Shown here piece by piece: positions 32,055-35,278 of a stretch of 35,278 nt of DNA. Location of the stretch: NCBI GenBank assembly GCA_002733545.1, contig NVVX01000003.1, forward strand, positions 1 through 35,278, read 5' to 3'. How positions within the stretch are numbered: the stretch's first letter is position 1; each line of letters opens with the position of its first letter. Below the pieces are notes generated by a model that did no database searches, was not told the DNA's origin, and saw only the letters and a program-made list of their open reading frames with translations. Both the position numbers and the translations under genes were made by a program. Source of the DNA: Alkaliphilus sp. GTDB lineage: Bacteria; Bacillota; Clostridia; Peptostreptococcales; NVVX01.

Positions 32055-35000
32055 ATGGCAAGAAAAATGAAAACAATGGATGGTAATGCAGCAGCAGCAT
32101 ATGTTTCATATGCTTTTACTGACGTTGCCGCAATATATCCGATTACGCCTTCATCAAATATGGCAGAATATGTAGATGAATGGAGCGCTTATGGGAAAAA
32201 GAATCTTTTTGGACAGACTGTGAAAGTGTCAGAAATGCAATCAGAGGCAGGAGCAGCAGGTGCAGTACATGGGTCATTAGCAGCGGGAGCTTTAACAACT
32301 ACTTACACAGCATCACAGGGATTGTTGTTGATGATACCAAACATGTATAAAATGGCTGGAGAATTATTACCAGCTGTGCTTCATGTAAGTGCAAGGGCTA
32401 TTGCAGGACATGCTCTTTCTATATTTGGAGATCATTCTGATGTAATGGCGGTAAGGCAGACAGGATGTGCATTGCTTGCAGCAGGTAGCGTGCAGGAAGT
32501 AATGGATTTAGGAGGTATTGCACATTTAGCGGCTATTAAAAGCAGAATCCCTTTTGTGCATTTCTTTGATGGGTTTAGAACTTCGCATGAAATGCAAAAA
32601 ATTGAGGTTATTGAGTATGATGAATTTGATAAACTTCTTGACTGGGAGTCAGTAAAGACTTTTAGAGATAATGCTCTAAATCCTGAACATCCGGTCTTAA
32701 GGGGAACTGCTCAAAATCCAGATGTTTTCTTTCAAGCAAAAGAAGCTTCAAATAGGTTTTATGATGCTGTTCCTGATATTGTAGCAGGATATATGAAAGA
32801 CATTACAAAAATAACTGGAAGAAAATATGCCCCTTTTGTTTATTATGGTGCAGAAGATGCCAAAAATATAATTATTGCTATGGGATCGGTAACAGATACT
32901 GTTGAGGAAACAATTGATTATTTAGTAGCCAAAGGGGAAAAAGTAGGTATACTTAAAGTTCACCTATACAGACCATTTTCGATTAAGTATTTTTTTGATG
33001 CACTTCCGAAAACTGTTGAGAGAATTTCGGTATTAGATAGAACCAAGGAACCAGGATCATTAGGAGAGCCACTTTATTTAGATATTAAATCGCTGTTTAC
33101 TGGAAAAGAAAATGCACCGATAATTGTTGGCGGTAGATATGGATTAGGTTCAAAAGACACAACCCCAATACAGATTAAAGCAGTTTTTGATAATTTAAGC
33201 ATGAAAAACCCAAAGGACGGGTTTACAATAGGGATAGTGGACGATGTAACGCATACTTCACTACCTTCAGATGGCATTCTAAACACAGTACCTAAAGGCA
33301 CTATCAGATGTAAGTTTTGGGGATTAGGTTCTGATGGCACAGTTGGAGCTAACAAAAATGCAATAAAAATCATTGGAGATAAGACTGACCTTTATGCACA
33401 AGCATATTTTTCATATGATTCAAAAAAATCTGGTGGGGTAACTGTTTCACACTTAAGATTCGGAGAAAAACCAATAAAGTCCCCGTATTTAATTGACGAG
33501 GCAGATTTTATTGCATGTCATAACCAAGCTTATGTATATCAATACGATTTGTTAAAAGGTTTAAAAAAGGGTGGAACATTCGTGTTAAACACAATGTGGA
33601 ACCATGATGAATTAAATGATAAACTGCCAGTTTCTATGAAAAAATATATCGCAGAAAACAATATTAAATTCCACACTATTAATGCAACAAAAATTGCTTC
33701 TGAAATTGGATTAGGCGGCAGAATTAACATGGTAATGCAAGCGGCTTTCTTTAAAGTAGCTAATGTTGTTCCTGTAAATGATGCTTCTGTGTATTTGAAA
33801 GAGGCAATAGAGCAAACATATGGAGCCAAAGGCGAAAAAATAGTAAAAATGAATTGGGAGGCAGTTGACAGTGGGTTTGACAAACTGAGCATCTATGATG
33901 TGCCTGCCAACTGGTCAGGATTGACAGAAAAAGTTGCACAAAGTAGCGATGAGCCAGATTTTATTAAGAACATCCTAAACCCAATGAATGCTCAAAAAGG
34001 AGACACCCTGCCGGTTAGCGCATTTGTAGGTACTGAAGATGGAACTTTCCCACTAGGAACTACCAAATACGAAAAAAGAGGAATAGCAGTAAGTACTCCA
34101 GAGTGGATTGATGAAAACTGTATACAGTGTAATCAATGTTCTTACGTCTGCCCTCATGCAGTTATTAGACCTTTCTTATTAGATGATGAAGAGGTCACTA
34201 ATGCACCTGAGAGCTTTACAACAATTAAAGCTATGGGTAAAGACTTTAAAGATCTAAAATACCGAATACAAGTGAGTCCTTATGACTGTACCGGATGTAG
34301 TAATTGTGTAGACGTTTGTCCAGCGAAGAACAAGGCGATAGTAATGAAACCTATTGAACCGCAAATGGAAGCACAAAAATCAAATTGGGAATATGCTTTA
34401 ACAATATCGGATAAATCGGAATTAACTAATATCGAGACAGTAAAAGGAAGCCAATTTGTACAACCTTTGTTCGAGTTTTCTGGTGCATGTGCAGGATGTG
34501 GAGAAACTCCATATGTGAAACTTCTTACTCAATTATTTGGTGATAGAATGATGATTGCAAATGCGACTGGATGCTCATCTATTTATGGTGGAAGCGCACC
34601 TTCAGTACCATACTGTACAAATAAAGAGGGCAAAGGACCGACATGGGCAAACTCATTATTTGAAGACAATGCAGAATTTGGATACGGAATGTTCCTAGGC
34701 GTCCAGCAGATAAGAAGCAAAATAGCGGACACTATGACAGAGCTATTAGAAGCTAATATTTCTGAAGAACTTAAATCAAAGTTTAAAGAATGGATTGAAA
34801 CTAAAGAAGACGGAAAATTATCTAAGAGAGTTTCATTAGATATGCTGCGTTTACTAGAAGAAAGCAAAGACAATCAATTAGTCAAAGAAATAATTGAAAG
34901 AAAAGACTTTTTAATTAAAAAATCTTTCTGGATAGTCGGTGGAGATGGATGGGCATATGATATTGGCTTTGGCGGACTAGACCATGTAATAGCATCTGGT

Positions 35001-35278
35001 GACGATGTGAATATACTAGTTATGGATACGGAAGTATATTCGAACACTGGTGGACAATCTTCAAAAGCCTCCCCAACAGCATCAATAGCTAAGTTTACAA
35101 CATCAGGTAAAAAAGTCAGAAAGAAAGACCTTGGAATGATGGCTATGAGCTATGGGCATGTATATGTTGCACAAGTAGCAATGGGTGCGAATCAAAACCA
35201 ACTAATGAAAGCAGTTAAAGAAGCAGAAGCGTATAGCGGACCATCGGTTATAATCGCGTACTCGCCATGTATTGCACA
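32055..35278 (+). CDS. nifJ: Pyruvate:ferredoxin (flavodoxin) oxidoreductase (3' partial)
   Basis: PFOR converts pyruvate and CoA to acetyl-CoA and CO2, reducing ferredoxin; it is the main pyruvate-oxidising enzyme of anaerobes. About 1074 codons are present of roughly 1170-1180 expected; the stop lies beyond the window, which is why the ORF track missed it. It starts MARKMKTMDGNAAAAYVSYA after AGGAGGAAG. The substrate-binding domain has YPITPSSNMAEYVDEW. A two-cluster ferredoxin domain lies near 688-755 (CIQCNQCSYVCP and CTGCSNCVDVCP). The proximal-cluster cysteines are near 811 (CAGCGETPY), and the TPP site is near 963 (GGDGWAYDIGFGG), followed by DTEVYSNTGGQ. All motifs visible are intact, consistent with the single-chain homodimeric form. 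Confidence 0.97.
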   Translation, partial: MARKMKTMDGNAAAAYVSYAFTDVAAIYPITPSSNMAEYVDEWSAYGKKNLFGQTVKVSEMQSEAGAAGAVHGSLAAGALTTTYTASQGLLLMIPNMYKMAGELLPAVLHVSARAIAGHALSIFGDHSDVMAVRQTGCALLAAGSVQEVMDLGGIAHLAAIKSRIPFVHFFDGFRTSHEMQKIEVIEYDEFDKLLDWESVKTFRDNALNPEHPVLRGTAQNPDVFFQAKEASNRFYDAVPDIVAGYMKDITKITGRKYAPFVYYGAEDAKNIIIAMGSVTDTVEETIDYLVAKGEKVGILKVHLYRPFSIKYFFDALPKTVERISVLDRTKEPGSLGEPLYLDIKSLFTGKENAPIIVGGRYGLGSKDTTPIQIKAVFDNLSMKNPKDGFTIGIVDDVTHTSLPSDGILNTVPKGTIRCKFWGLGSDGTVGANKNAIKIIGDKTDLYAQAYFSYDSKKSGGVTVSHLRFGEKPIKSPYLIDEADFIACHNQAYVYQYDLLKGLKKGGTFVLNTMWNHDELNDKLPVSMKKYIAENNIKFHTINATKIASEIGLGGRINMVMQAAFFKVANVVPVNDASVYLKEAIEQTYGAKGEKIVKMNWEAVDSGFDKLSIYDVPANWSGLTEKVAQSSDEPDFIKNILNPMNAQKGDTLPVSAFVGTEDGTFPLGTTKYEKRGIAVSTPEWIDENCIQCNQCSYVCPHAVIRPFLLDDEEVTNAPESFTTIKAMGKDFKDLKYRIQVSPYDCTGCSNCVDVCPAKNKAIVMKPIEPQMEAQKSNWEYALTISDKSELTNIETVKGSQFVQPLFEFSGACAGCGETPYVKLLTQLFGDRMMIANATGCSSIYGGSAPSVPYCTNKEGKGPTWANSLFEDNAEFGYGMFLGVQQIRSKIADTMTELLEANISEELKSKFKEWIETKEDGKLSKRVSLDMLRLLEESKDNQLVKEIIERKDFLIKKSFWIVGGDGWAYDIGFGGLDHVIASGDDVNILVMDTEVYSNTGGQSSKASPTASIAKFTTSGKKVRKKDLGMMAMSYGHVYVAQVAMGANQNQLMKAVKEAEAYSGPSVIIAYSPCIA

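Overview
The window is AT-rich chromosomal DNA from an anaerobic, low-GC Gram-positive bacterium of the Clostridia type. This is judged from a pyruvate:ferredoxin oxidoreductase, a rubredoxin with a PerR-type regulator, strong AGGAGG-type ribosome binding sites, and a WalRK cluster next to rplI, dnaB and purA. Lachnospirales (Cellulosilyticum/Epulopiscium-like) is a guess only. No tRNA, rRNA, CRISPR array, insertion sequence, prophage or known riboswitch class was recognised. Gene order resembles the origin-proximal rplI-dnaB-purA-wal-htrA-rlmH region of Bacillus subtilis and its relatives.

Layout. 1-2146: a 5'-truncated dCache-HAMP-GAF-HD-GYP sensor that degrades cyclic di-GMP. 2373-2654: a small DUF2508 protein. 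2917-7356: a co-directional run of an ArAE-family membrane protein, a YybS-like DUF2232 protein, gdpP (cyclic di-AMP phosphodiesterase) and rplI. 7601-8944: dnaB, followed by a cluster of DnaA-box-like 9-mers. 9360-9566: a DUF1858 protein between two inverted copies of a repeat. 9980-11266: purA. 11305-13450 (minus): a DnaD-like protein and a DnaI-like helicase loader. 13826-15298: a LysM-G5-M23 cell-wall peptidase. 15475-16767 (minus): a subtilase with a C-terminal membrane tail. 16938-17726: a gluzincin peptidase. 17859-27480: the wal cluster, walR-walK-(unknown secreted protein)-walH-walI-murA-walJ-htrA-rlmH. 27548-28783 (minus): rubredoxin, PerR-like regulator and a second, divergent RlmH-like protein. 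29077-30144: nitronate monooxygenase-like enzyme. 30247-31878: an orphan CitA/Spo0B-type sensor kinase. 32055-end: pyruvate:ferredoxin oxidoreductase, cut by the window edge.

Genes that work together: dnaB, the DnaI-like loader and the DnaD-like protein cover replicative helicase loading. The M23 peptidase, subtilase, WalRK with WalHI, MurA and HtrA are wall and envelope functions. PerR and rubredoxin are oxygen defence, and PFOR is central anaerobic carbon flow.

The most unusual features are four. (1) A modular, hairpin-rich intergenic repeat family, up to eight copies or remnants, has cassettes that change order and covarying stems; complete units are bounded by TTATAAAA-like octamers. (2) Two RlmH-like genes in convergent orientation have lost complementary parts of the enzyme, and one appears to start at ATT. 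(3) A same-strand DnaA-box cluster lies downstream of dnaB. (4) A perfect WalR-box match lies in front of an unknown secreted protein inserted in the wal operon.
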